DNA from: Ginsengibacter hankyongi | GTDB taxonomy: Bacteria; Bacteroidota; Bacteroidia; Chitinophagales; Chitinophagaceae | DNA length: 64,000 nt | Direction: 5' to 3' | Assembly: GCF_008710285.1 (NCBI RefSeq) | Contig: NZ_VYQF01000001.1 | Coordinates: 682,001-746,000 of the forward strand | Part shown: in pieces, positions 44,645 through 53,191 of the stretch | Layout: each line of letters opens with the position of its first letter | How positions within the stretch are numbered: the first letter of the stretch is position 1 | Notes under the pieces: generated by a model | The model's database searches: none | What the model saw: only the letters and a program-made list of their open reading frames with translations | Told to the model about the DNA's origin: nothing | Made by a program: the position numbers and the translations under genes

Positions 44645-45529
44645 GTGAGTACAACAGCAATCAATCATAGGTTCGAGGCAGAAAAGAACAGGAAAGCCCT
44701 GATGTATACTACAGGGATTGTTGGGCTGTTTCTCATCATTGCAATATTTTATACATGGCCGTTATTGATTCCTCCTACGCCGCCGGTACAGGATTTAATT
44801 GATGTCAATCTTGGCAATGAGCAGGAAGGAATGGGCAATATTCAACCATTGGTAAAAGGAGAAAGAGCGCCGGATAATCAAAGTATGGAATCACACCAAA
44901 AAGCGGCTAAAGTAACGGAAGCCCCTACACGAAATGTGCAGGCCGATGAAAATAATGATGATAAAGAAGCTGCACCCGTTACAAAAGTGGAGAAGCCCAA
45001 GGAAGATGCAAAAGATATTAATAAGTCAAGCACCAATAAAGTAACCAAAAAAATTAATCCGTCCCCTGTTTTAAATCCAAATCCGGCGCCACCCAAACCT
45101 AAACTGCCTTTGTATAAAGGTGGTAACGGAAATGGTGGTAATGGCGCAACAGAAGATAATGGATATAGAAACCAGGGCTATAAACCCGGTAATGGAGATG
45201 CAGGAAGTCCGGATGGAAAACCTGATGCATACGGAAATTCTCCCGGCGGAAGAAGTGGTGTGAGCGTAGTGCGTGGGCTGTCGGGAAGAAGAATTATTCA
45301 TTTTCCCAGCATGACGGATGATTTTAATGAAAATGCAAAAGTATATGTAGATATAAAAGTAAATGCCGGCGGAAAGGTTGTTGATGCAGGCATTGCCCGT
45401 GGAACAACCACTTCCAACAGTTCTCTCAGGAACATCGCCATAGAAAAAGCAAAGGAATTAAAATTCCCTCCCAGCCAAAATGATGTGGAAAGCGGAACAA
45501 TACTTTTTGTGTTTGTTTTGAAGAACTAA
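44645..45529 (+). CDS. TonB-family energy transducer
   Basis: Protein of 294 aa with a cytoplasmic N-terminus, one membrane helix at about 20-42 (TGIVGLFLIIAIFYTWPLL), a long Pro/Lys/Glu then Gly/Asn-rich periplasmic spacer, and a C-terminal TonB domain (VYVDIKVNAGGKVVDAGI, AKELKFPPS). It would carry proton-motive energy to outer-membrane receptors. It starts with GTG at 44645; no ATG fits, and a TAnnTTTG element is correctly placed. ExbB/ExbD are not in this window, and folC lies just downstream. Confidence 0.85.
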   Translation: MSTTAINHRFEAEKNRKALMYTTGIVGLFLIIAIFYTWPLLIPPTPPVQDLIDVNLGNEQEGMGNIQPLVKGERAPDNQSMESHQKAAKVTEAPTRNVQADENNDDKEAAPVTKVEKPKEDAKDINKSSTNKVTKKINPSPVLNPNPAPPKPKLPLYKGGNGNGGNGATEDNGYRNQGYKPGNGDAGSPDGKPDAYGNSPGGRSGVSVVRGLSGRRIIHFPSMTDDFNENAKVYVDIKVNAGGKVVDAGIARGTTTSNSSLRNIAIEKAKELKFPPSQNDVESGTILFVFVLKN

Positions 45530-45625
45530 GTGAGAAACGCACGCTATAGAATGTTAGATGTATTACACTCCAAATTATCCAATTAGGTAATTATTTATCC
45601 TGTTGGCTGATTATATTTGCTTCCT

Positions 45626-46909
45626 ATGGATTACGGGCAAACAATACACTATCTCTACAACAAACTTCCTTTATACAGCACCATTGGCATTAAAGCTTAC
45701 AAAGCCGATTTAAATAATACAATTGCTCTCTGCGAATATCTGGGAGATCCTCAAAATAAAATAAAAACGATCCATATTGCAGGAACTAACGGCAAGGGCT
45801 CCGCGAGCCATATGCTTGCTGCAGTCTTTCAGCAAAGTGGCTACAATACCGGTTTATATACTTCTCCTCACCTTAAGGACTTCAGGGAAAGAATTAAACT
45901 AAACGGAGAAATGATACCTCAGGATTTTGTGATTGATTTTGTTGAAAGAACGAAAACATTTTCCAATGAAATAAATCCCTCATTTTTTGAACTCACTTTT
46001 GTAATGGCGCTTGAATATTTTGCCCAACAAAAAGTGGATATTGCAATTATCGAAACCGGCCTTGGCGGCAGGCTTGACAGCACGAATGTTATAACGCCGG
46101 AAGTTGCAATTATTACCAACATTGGATTTGACCATATGGATATTTTAGGAGATACGATTGAAAAAATTGCCACTGAAAAAGCGGGAATTATCAAACAAAA
46201 TATTCCGGTTATAATTGGTGAAACGCTGCCGTCAACAAAAACTATTTTCCTGGAAAAAGCGGCAGAAAAAAATGCTCCTGTTTTTTTTGCCGAAGAAGCG
46301 TTTAAAATAATTTCAGCTACACCGGTGAGTGAAAAACTGGAAGTAGAAATCCTTCCTAACAATACTGCAAAAACGAAAATTTATAATCTCGATTTACCTG
46401 CACTGTACCAGGCAAAAAACCTGCGCACAGTTCTTACAGCCCTTGATGTATTGCAAAATAAATATCTTTTAAAAGAAGAAAATATTAAATATGCACTAAG
46501 TCATGTAAAAGATATAACGGGCTTGCATGGACGCTGGGAGGTTATTCAACGCAATCCTTTGGTAGTTCTGGATGTTGCGCATAACGTTGATGGAATACAA
46601 CAATTAATTAACCAGATTAATAACAGTTCTTATAAAGCTCTTCATATTGTTTTCGGAATGGTAAAGGACAAAGAGATTGAAAAGGTTTTGGAACTGCTTC
46701 CTAAGAATGCAACTTATTATTTTACCAAAGCCCAAATCCCAAGAGCTTTACCGGAGGAAGAATTATTGCAACGGGCACAAAAATTTAATTTAACCGGATC
46801 TTCTTATGATGAAGTAAATAAGGCCCTGAATGCGGCTATGGATACAGCAACTGAAGAAGATATGATTATTGTTTGCGGGAGTGTATTTGTAGTAGGAGAA
46901 GTTAATTAA
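45626..46909 (+). CDS. folC: Folylpolyglutamate/dihydrofolate synthase
   Basis: Mur-ligase-type enzyme of 427 aa adding glutamate to folates (or dihydropteroate). The ATP-site loop is HIAGTNGKGSASHML, followed by GLYTSPHLKDFRERI, IIETGLGGRLDSTN and TNIGFDHMDILG, and DVAHNVDG in the C-terminal domain. I choose the ATG at 45626 over the TTG nine bases earlier. A TATATTTG match at 45612-45619 directly precedes it, which would give almost no leader. Confidence 0.94.
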   Translation: MDYGQTIHYLYNKLPLYSTIGIKAYKADLNNTIALCEYLGDPQNKIKTIHIAGTNGKGSASHMLAAVFQQSGYNTGLYTSPHLKDFRERIKLNGEMIPQDFVIDFVERTKTFSNEINPSFFELTFVMALEYFAQQKVDIAIIETGLGGRLDSTNVITPEVAIITNIGFDHMDILGDTIEKIATEKAGIIKQNIPVIIGETLPSTKTIFLEKAAEKNAPVFFAEEAFKIISATPVSEKLEVEILPNNTAKTKIYNLDLPALYQAKNLRTVLTALDVLQNKYLLKEENIKYALSHVKDITGLHGRWEVIQRNPLVVLDVAHNVDGIQQLINQINNSSYKALHIVFGMVKDKEIEKVLELLPKNATYYFTKAQIPRALPEEELLQRAQKFNLTGSSYDEVNKALNAAMDTATEEDMIIVCGSVFVVGEVN

Positions 46910-46916
46910 GTGCTTA

Positions 46917-46951
46917 ATTGCCCATTGCCATTTGCTTATTGCTTATCGCCT
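46917..46951 (-). repeat. Heptamer array E (5 units) at the NUDIX stop codon
   Basis: ATTGCCC, ATTGCCA, TTTGCTT, ATTGCTT and ATCGCCT on the plus strand, one base from the NUDIX stop codon and also close to the end of convergent folC. Confidence 0.7.
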
Positions 46952-46952
46952 T

Positions 46953-47492
46953 TTATATTTCTCCCATCCTTCTTAGTGCATAAAAAATACAATTTGCATG
47001 CATTGATTGAGCAATTTTATTTTCCAGAAAGAGTCCCTTTAATTCATCCAAAGGAATTATTACTACTTCAATATCTTCATTGTGATCAAGCTGTTGAATA
47101 CCCGTTCTTTTTCCACCCGTTGCAAGAAACAAAGCTGTATAATTATTTAACACGCCGGGGTTGGCGGCTATTAATCCAACCTGTTCAATAGACGAAAATT
47201 GATAACCCGTTTCTTCCATCAATTCTCTTGCTACCGCTATTTCAGGTGACTCGTTTTCATCAATAAACCCGCCCGGTAATTCAAGTAACACTTCTTCTAC
47301 CGGGTGCCTGTATTGCTTTACCATCAAAACGTTTCCGTCTTCCGTAATGGCTAACGCACAGGCAGTCTTTGGCAATTCCACTACAAAATATTCTTCTATA
47401 ATTTTTCCATCCGGCGCCAGGCATTTGTCTTTTCTTGCAGTAAAATATTTATGTTTCGATATATATTCGGAGGATAATGTTTCCCATTTCAT
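46953..47492 (-). CDS. NUDIX hydrolase (ADP-ribose pyrophosphatase type)
   Basis: Nucleoside-diphosphate-sugar hydrolase of 179 aa. The Nudix box G-x5-E-x7-REUxEExGU is complete in GGFIDENESPEIAVARELME followed by ETGY. Preceding QYRHPVEEVLLELP and the downstream proline-containing PGVLNNYTALFLA resemble ADP-ribose pyrophosphatases. Its likely role is clearing ADP-ribose or similar. It is convergent with folC. Confidence 0.9.
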   Translation of the reverse strand: MKWETLSSEYISKHKYFTARKDKCLAPDGKIIEEYFVVELPKTACALAITEDGNVLMVKQYRHPVEEVLLELPGGFIDENESPEIAVARELMEETGYQFSSIEQVGLIAANPGVLNNYTALFLATGGKRTGIQQLDHNEDIEVVIIPLDELKGLFLENKIAQSMHANCIFYALRRMGEI

Positions 47493-47507
47493 ATTAAATA
47501 ATTTATT

Positions 47508-47538
47508 ACACGAATTTTGGGCACGAATTACACGAATT
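47508..47538 (+). repeat. 9-bp ACACGAATT repeats between NUDIX and DinB-like genes
   Basis: ACACGAATT, then GCACGAATT and ACACGAATT. An inverted related stretch (ATTCGTGTAATTC) follows at about 47605-47617, so the spacer is mostly repeat-derived. Confidence 0.65.
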
Positions 47539-47645
47539 ATAATAGTTATCTCAGTTATATAATTTTTCCTTGAACCGGGCTATCCCAGGAATTTCACAAA
47601 AAGCATTCGTGTAATTCATGTTTTATAGTTTGTGTAATAAAAAAT

Positions 47646-48200
47646 TTAGCTCCATTTCATTCGTTCACGAAGTTTCACAATATGCGCAGTGTGATGAAGG
47701 CCATGCCAGGAATAACTTTTCAGCAATTCCCATAAACTAAGTTTTCTTTTTCTGTCAGGATGATACACCGAACGCTGCCATTGACCCTCTGTCATATCGT
47801 ACATTAATTGATACCACCTTGCGTGCAACGCATGCAGCAACGTTAATGAAATATTGATGGGTAAATTTTGGGTATCAGGTAACAATGCCCAGGCTTCCTG
47901 GTCGTAAGGTTTAATTACAGGATTATCTTCTGTTAATGCAAGTTTAAAACGCGCATAGGCATTGATATGGCTGTCGGCAACATGATGAACTAACTGATGC
48001 ACCGTCCACCCACCAGGCCTGTACGGAGTTTTAAGCTGATCTTCATCTAAGCCCTGGACCGCAAACTCCAGCATTGCAGGAAGCATTTTGATATCATTCA
48101 GCAACTTATGCTTTAAAGCATCACCATACAGGTCATTATATACATCACTTTCCTCCTCTAAACCTATTGGATAACTTAGACGTTGTTCTTCGTTCTCCAT
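47646..48200 (-). CDS. DinB/YfiT-like putative metal-dependent hydrolase or thiol transferase
   Basis: Four-helix-bundle protein of 184 aa. The start LSYPIGLEEE, GGWTVHQLVHHVADSHINAY (metal His) and YSWHGLHHTAHI (second His pair) match the YfiT branch of DinB proteins, some of which are bacillithiol S-transferases (BstA). bshC, for bacillithiol synthesis, is also in this window at 61675, which makes that reading attractive. It is 8 bp after the FKBP gene on the same strand. Confidence 0.85.
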   Translation of the reverse strand: MENEEQRLSYPIGLEEESDVYNDLYGDALKHKLLNDIKMLPAMLEFAVQGLDEDQLKTPYRPGGWTVHQLVHHVADSHINAYARFKLALTEDNPVIKPYDQEAWALLPDTQNLPINISLTLLHALHARWYQLMYDMTEGQWQRSVYHPDRKRKLSLWELLKSYSWHGLHHTAHIVKLRERMKWS

Positions 48201-48208
48201 AAAAAAAA

Positions 48209-48919
48209 TTATTTATTATGCACAATATCCAAAAGCTCAATGGTAAACACCAATGCTGCTCCTCCAGGTATTGCGCCACCAGCGCCACGATCGCCATATC
48301 CTAATTCTGAAGGAATGTATAATTTCCATTTACTGCCAACCGGCATTAATTGTAAAGCTTCTGTCCAGCCACGTATTACGCCGCCTACCGGAATAGTTAA
48401 CGCCTCATTTCTTTTGTAAGAATTGTCAAATTCCTTTCCATCAATTAACGAACCAATATAATTTGCTTTTACTGTATCGGTTGCTGTTGGAACAAGGCCG
48501 GTTCCCTTGGTAATTATTTCGTATTGCAAGCCACTTGGCAAGGTAATTACACCGGGCCTCTTTTTATTTTCTTCTAAGAACTTAGTACTTTTTTCTTTTT
48601 CCGCATTTGTTTTTTGTGCCATAAATTCCTGGAGTTTAGTTTGAATAGTCATATTACATTGTTCTGGCGAAATTAAAAGTTTTTTATTGTTATATACATC
48701 CTCGTAAGCTTTTTTAACCATGGCCGGGTTTATATTTTCCGCTCCCTGGGCTTTGTAATATTCAGCGGTCTGCACTCCCATTGCATAACTCAGGCTATCT
48801 GCTGTGCTAAGAGTTACTTTCGCCGGTGTCTTTTTAACAGCAGGTTTTGATGCGGGCTTTTTCGTTTGCGCATAACAAACAGAGAATAGTACGGGTAAAA
48901 TAAATAGTATTTTTTTCAT
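48209..48919 (-). CDS. FKBP-type peptidyl-prolyl cis-trans isomerase (exported)
   Basis: Periplasmic foldase of 236 aa. Residues 1-18 are a signal peptide (MKKILFILPVLFSVCYAQ). An FKBP N-terminal dimerisation domain follows (SLSYAMGVQTAEYYK, about 40-120), then an FKBP domain at about 130-235 with VKANYIGSLIDGKEFDNSY, VIRGWTEALQLMPVGSKWKL and YIPSELGYGDRG. It probably assists folding of outer-membrane or secreted proteins. Confidence 0.93.
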   Translation of the reverse strand: MKKILFILPVLFSVCYAQTKKPASKPAVKKTPAKVTLSTADSLSYAMGVQTAEYYKAQGAENINPAMVKKAYEDVYNNKKLLISPEQCNMTIQTKLQEFMAQKTNAEKEKSTKFLEENKKRPGVITLPSGLQYEIITKGTGLVPTATDTVKANYIGSLIDGKEFDNSYKRNEALTIPVGGVIRGWTEALQLMPVGSKWKLYIPSELGYGDRGAGGAIPGGAALVFTIELLDIVHNK

Positions 48920-48977
48920 TGGGGTTTATTTAAAAAATTTGTTCGGCAAAATAACGGATTTACAACAGTAATATTTC

Positions 48978-49736
48978 TTAATCTTCTCTGAAATCTTTTC
49001 CGGTGAGGTTAATAAATACATCTTCCAGGTTAGCGGATTTGGTAACCTTTGGCCTTTCGAAGCCTGAAGCGACAAGATCATCAATTAATTTATCGGGGGA
49101 TTGAAGAGCAATTATTTTTCCTTCATCCATAATCGCCACCCGATCACAAAGCTGCTCCGCTTCATCCATATAATGCGTGGTGATGATAACGGTGGTGCCT
49201 TTATCTCTTATCGTTTTAATGAGCTCCCACAAATTACGCCGGGCCTGCGGATCAAGGCCTGTAGTAGGTTCATCTAAAAAAATAATCCTGGGGTGATTAA
49301 TTAAAGTAGTTGCAATGGAAAAGCGCTGTTTTTGGCCGCCACTCATTTCTTTATATTTATTCTTAGCCTTGTCTTTCAGGTTTACCATTTCCAGCAATTG
49401 CATTGAATCGGTTTTCGTATTGTATAATCCACAAAAAAGATCAATCAATTCAAGAAGATTAAGGCCTGGATAAAACCCAGAGGTTTGTAGTTGTACACCG
49501 ATTATCTTTTTTATTTTTTCCGGTGACTTATCAAGGTCTAATCCATCAACAATAATTTTACCGGAAGTTTTATCACGAAGCGTTTCTATTATCTCCAGCG
49601 TGGTAGATTTGCCCGCTCCGTTGGGACCAAGCAATCCAAATATTTCCCCTGCATATACATCAAAAGAAATTCCTTTTACGGCTTCAAACTTGCCATAATT
49701 TTTTTTAAGATCTTTTACTGAAATAATTGTTTCCAT
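48978..49736 (-). CDS. ABC transporter ATP-binding protein
   Basis: ABC ATPase of 252 aa. Walker A is GLLGPNGAGKSTTL, the signature is MSGGQKQRF, Walker B is RIIFLDEPTTGLD, and the switch His is TTHYMDEAEQL. It resembles the CcmA/NatA type of ABC-2 exporters. A longer open frame starts 45 bases upstream, but those codons come from the 9-bp repeat spacer, so I start at METIISVKDL. No permease follows within the window. Confidence 0.9.
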   Translation of the reverse strand: METIISVKDLKKNYGKFEAVKGISFDVYAGEIFGLLGPNGAGKSTTLEIIETLRDKTSGKIIVDGLDLDKSPEKIKKIIGVQLQTSGFYPGLNLLELIDLFCGLYNTKTDSMQLLEMVNLKDKAKNKYKEMSGGQKQRFSIATTLINHPRIIFLDEPTTGLDPQARRNLWELIKTIRDKGTTVIITTHYMDEAEQLCDRVAIMDEGKIIALQSPDKLIDDLVASGFERPKVTKSANLEDVFINLTGKDFRED

Positions 49737-49794
49737 TTTTTTCTTTATTACACGAATTATCTTTATTGTTTTCTTATTCATTATAGTGTGTCCT

Positions 49795-49843
49795 CTTGCC
49801 CATTGCCTATTGACTACTGACTATTGACAACTCACCATTCTAA
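49795..49843 (-). repeat. Heptamer array F (7 units) running into the fbp stop codon
   Basis: CTTGCCC, ATTGCCT, ATTGACT, ACTGACT, ATTGACA, ACTCACC and a last unit ATTCTAA that contains the fbp stop codon. An ACACGAATT unit of the other family is at 49749-49757. Confidence 0.75.
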
Positions 49844-50853
49844 ATACTGACACCAAGACATACTTCCAGCTCCGCCATCATTGCAGCACTCCCAATAAAT
49901 AAAGGGGTACGCTCATGTAATTCGGTTGGTTGTTTTTCGAGTATTCTTTGGGTTCCATCTGTTGCTTTTCCACCTGCTATTTCAATTATATAAGCTAGCG
50001 GATTGCACTCGTAAAGCAATCGCAATTTGCCTTTCGGCTTTTGTGCAGTTCCGGGATACATAAAAATTCCTCCACGTATCAAATTACGATGTACATCAGA
50101 TACCATGCTGCCAATATATCTTTGCGTGTATGGCCCGCCGTTAGATTTATTTTTTTTCTGGCAAATATCGATATAGGCTTTAACTTCTTCGCTATATTGA
50201 AAAAAGTTACCATGGTTTACAGAATACATTCTGCCGGTTTCGGGACACCGGATATTAGGATGGCTTAAACAAAATTCTCCAATAGATTGATCTAAGGTAA
50301 AACCATTAACTCCTCTTTTTGTTGCATATACAAGAATGGTGGATGAGCCATAAATAATGTATCCTGCCGCTACCTGGCGCATGCCCGGTTGTAAAAAATC
50401 TTTAATAGTTAACGAAGTTCCCGTTTCACTTACCCGCCGATAGACGCTAAAAATTGTTCCGATAGATACATTCACATCAATATTGGTGCTTCCATCCAGC
50501 GGATCAAACATGCAGATATATTTAGAGTTCCTGCTGATTTCATTATCAAAAATAACTACATCATCCAACTCTTCACTTGCGATGCCTGCACAACTTATTC
50601 CATGTCTTAATACCCGTGTAAATTGGTCGTTTGCAAACTCATCTAATTTTTTTACCTCTTCTCCTTGTATATTCACATTCCCGGTATCTCCCAAAATATC
50701 AACGAGCCCTGCTTTATTCACCTCAACATTCACCCGCTTTGCCGCGAGGCCTATATCTCGCAAAAGTCCCGCCAGTTCACCGGTTGCTTTTGGAAATGCC
50801 CGCATTTCTCTTATCGTAAATTCATCTAAGGTTAATACCTGCCTGTTAACCAT
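49840..50853 (-). CDS. fbp: Fructose-1,6-bisphosphatase, class 1
   Basis: Gluconeogenic phosphatase of 337 aa. It contains FDPLDGSTNIDVNVSIGTIF (metal and phosphate site), RYIGSMVSDVHRNLIRGGIF, and YPGTAQKPKGKLRLLYE, all conserved in class 1 enzymes. Length is normal. A TAnnTTTG element at 50887-50894 precedes the start by 33 bases. It is divergent from the aspartate kinase gene. Confidence 0.96.
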   Translation of the reverse strand: MVNRQVLTLDEFTIREMRAFPKATGELAGLLRDIGLAAKRVNVEVNKAGLVDILGDTGNVNIQGEEVKKLDEFANDQFTRVLRHGISCAGIASEELDDVVIFDNEISRNSKYICMFDPLDGSTNIDVNVSIGTIFSVYRRVSETGTSLTIKDFLQPGMRQVAAGYIIYGSSTILVYATKRGVNGFTLDQSIGEFCLSHPNIRCPETGRMYSVNHGNFFQYSEEVKAYIDICQKKNKSNGGPYTQRYIGSMVSDVHRNLIRGGIFMYPGTAQKPKGKLRLLYECNPLAYIIEIAGGKATDGTQRILEKQPTELHERTPLFIGSAAMMAELEVCLGVSI

Positions 50854-50886
50854 ATATAACGTTCAATTGATTTTTTTGAAAGGAAA

Positions 50887-50894
50887 CAAAAATA
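50887..50894 (-). promoter_or_regulatory. Predicted -7 element for fbp
   Basis: TATTTTTG on the minus strand, 33 bases before the fbp start. Confidence 0.45.
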
Positions 50895-51056
50895 GGTGAA
50901 TTAATTAATTCGCTGTTTTTTGAATACACATCGTTTCGTATTTAAAAGAATTGCAGGAAACTTGTTTATTAAATAAGTATAAACGTGGCTATCATAAAAA
51001 TTTAAATAGCATTAATAATTCATTTTACTTTGCTACGCTAAAAGTTAAATTTTATT

Positions 51057-52325
51057 ATGAAGGTGTTTAAATTCGGAGGTGCCAGCATAAATAGTTTTGA
51101 ACGAATTCAAAATCTCGCAACAATCCTGGAAGAATATAAGAATGAAAAAATTTTAATTGTTATTTCGGCCATGGGCAAAATGACCAACGCACTTGAGAAA
51201 GTTACTGAGGCCTTTTATTCAGGCAAAAAAGCAGACGCTCTCCGGCTTTTTGAAAAGATAAAACAGAATCATTTGACCTTATTAAAATATGCCGTTACAC
51301 AACAGTGGGAAGCAGCTACTAATGACCTTCTCAATTTCTTCACAGAAGTAGAATGGCTGTTACATGATAAGCCAGTGAAAGAATACAATTATTATTACGA
51401 CCAGGTTGTATGTGCCGGCGAACTTTTATCGAGCACTATTGTAAGTTATTTTTTAAACGAAGAAAAAATACTAAACAAGTGGATTGACGTAAGAGATTTG
51501 CTTCGTACAGATAATACATTCAGGGAAGCGGTGATCGACTGGCCCGTAACCCGGCAAAAAATTGAAGAAAAAATTCTTCCTCTTTTTAGGGAAACTGACC
51601 TTGTTATTACACAGGGTTTTATTGGATCTAGCAACGAAAATGAAAGCACTACACTGGGCCGCGAGGGCAGCGATTATACGGCTGCTGTTTTTGCTAATAT
51701 TTTAAATGCAGAAAGTGTTACTATCTGGAAAGATGTGGAAGGAGTAATGAACGCTGATCCCAAAGATTTGCCGGGCGCAGTTAATATCCCTGAACTCAGT
51801 TATAAGGAAGTGATAGAAATGGCATACTATGGCGCCCAGGTAATTCATCCTAAAACTATAAAGCCTTTACAAAATAAAAATATTCCTTTGCATGTAAAAA
51901 GTTTTATAGAACGGCAGCTACCCGGTACCGTTATAACGGGAAAGAATCCGCATCATTTGCCTCCTATTATTGTATATAAACGTAACCAGGTATTAATGAC
52001 GTTTGAATCCAAAGATTTTTCATTTGTGGAAGGCAAACCGGTAAACACTTTATACGAAATTCTTGAGGATATAAAAATAAAACCCAATCTTACTCAAAAC
52101 GCCGCCATAAGCCTGTATATATGTATGGATGATGTTGCGGAAAAAATTGAAAAAGTTGCGATGGAAGCATCCGGAATTTTTGATGTACAACTTGAGAAAA
52201 ATTTAACGCTGCTCACTATAAGGCATTACACCGCGGAATTTATAAATAAGTTAACTGAAAATAAAACCATTGTATTACAACAAAAAACCGCTAATACAAT
52301 ACAGGTGTTAATGAGGGAAATTTAA
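51057..52325 (+). CDS. Aspartate kinase
   Basis: Amino-acid kinase of 422 aa making aspartyl phosphate for lysine, threonine and methionine synthesis. N-terminal MKVFKFGGASI, GFIGSSNENESTTLGREGSDYT (catalytic region) and ADPKDLPGAVNIPELSYKEVIEM follow the family; the C-terminal third has ACT-type regulatory segments, suggesting feedback control. It is monofunctional, with no homoserine dehydrogenase part. It overlaps the convergent L,D-transpeptidase gene by 4 bases. Confidence 0.94.
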   Translation: MKVFKFGGASINSFERIQNLATILEEYKNEKILIVISAMGKMTNALEKVTEAFYSGKKADALRLFEKIKQNHLTLLKYAVTQQWEAATNDLLNFFTEVEWLLHDKPVKEYNYYYDQVVCAGELLSSTIVSYFLNEEKILNKWIDVRDLLRTDNTFREAVIDWPVTRQKIEEKILPLFRETDLVITQGFIGSSNENESTTLGREGSDYTAAVFANILNAESVTIWKDVEGVMNADPKDLPGAVNIPELSYKEVIEMAYYGAQVIHPKTIKPLQNKNIPLHVKSFIERQLPGTVITGKNPHHLPPIIVYKRNQVLMTFESKDFSFVEGKPVNTLYEILEDIKIKPNLTQNAAISLYICMDDVAEKIEKVAMEASGIFDVQLEKNLTLLTIRHYTAEFINKLTENKTIVLQQKTANTIQVLMREI

Positions 52326-53089
52326 TCTATAACATAATCGCCTTTGCGATCGATTAATACAAGCGGCACCTGGTGGGTATCTTCAAACTTGTCGTAAGCA
52401 CCTTTTAACTCCATCGCAAATTTTTGTAACGAAGGATTATTTTTTGCAGTTGTTTTAAAATATTCCATCGACCTTCTTGAGTTATACCTGAAAGGAAATA
52501 CATGCACGGGAATAAAATCTTCGCCATTCGATTTTGCATAGCTTGCAATAATATAAATCTCTTCAATCTCCTCATCCGTAACGGGAATACACCCTACAGA
52601 CACGCAACTGCCATGAATATAAATAGAATTACCGGGGCGAAGTGAATCACTTAAAATCCTGTCGGACGCATTAGGATAGTTTAATCCAAGCGCAAGATGA
52701 TAATTGCTATGCGGATTAAATTCATTAATATAATAAAAGCCTTCGGGCACCTGGTAATCGCCCTGCAATCTTTTAGGGCCCATTGTGCCGCTTTGCATAC
52801 AAACTTTATAAGTTTTGAAAAGCTTGTATCTTTCTTTGGGGGCATTTTTTACCCACACTTCAAGTTGCGCATCATACTTAAAACTGCGGATGTAAACGTA
52901 TTTTGCGGGCCATTCCAATCCTTTGGCAGCGAACTCTTTTTGCAGGGTGTCTTCCTTGCTATTAAAAATACTGGCAAGCCTGAATGATGATTTCTCCTGT
53001 GCCACAAAAGAGTTTTGCGCATTTGAAATAAATGAGGTAAAAAAAATTACTAAGAAAGTGAAAATAAAAGCAGAAATTCTACTAAGCAT
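52322..53089 (-). CDS. L,D-transpeptidase family protein
   Basis: Exported cell-wall enzyme of 255 aa of the YkuD fold. Residues 1-25 are a signal peptide (MLSRISAFIFTFLVIFFTSF...NAQ). The catalytic motif is IHGSCVSVGCIPVTDEEIEE with the active cysteine in SVGC. The N-terminal part of the domain has RLQGDYQVPEGFYYIN. It would form 3-3 crosslinks or attach proteins to peptidoglycan. Confidence 0.9.
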   Translation of the reverse strand: MLSRISAFIFTFLVIFFTSFISNAQNSFVAQEKSSFRLASIFNSKEDTLQKEFAAKGLEWPAKYVYIRSFKYDAQLEVWVKNAPKERYKLFKTYKVCMQSGTMGPKRLQGDYQVPEGFYYINEFNPHSNYHLALGLNYPNASDRILSDSLRPGNSIYIHGSCVSVGCIPVTDEEIEEIYIIASYAKSNGEDFIPVHVFPFRYNSRRSMEYFKTTAKNNPSLQKFAMELKGAYDKFEDTHQVPLVLIDRKGDYVID

Positions 53090-53191
53090 TTTTATTCAGA
53101 TAGAAGATTATATGTTATAACGTAAAAGTAAATTTTTTATTGAAAAAAATAATTATTCCGCATTTTCTTAACTTATAATTATTCTAGATTA

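Noticed and set aside
46910-47191. 93-codon plus-strand open frame after folC
   Set aside because: It starts in the heptamer array and runs antisense through the NUDIX gene.
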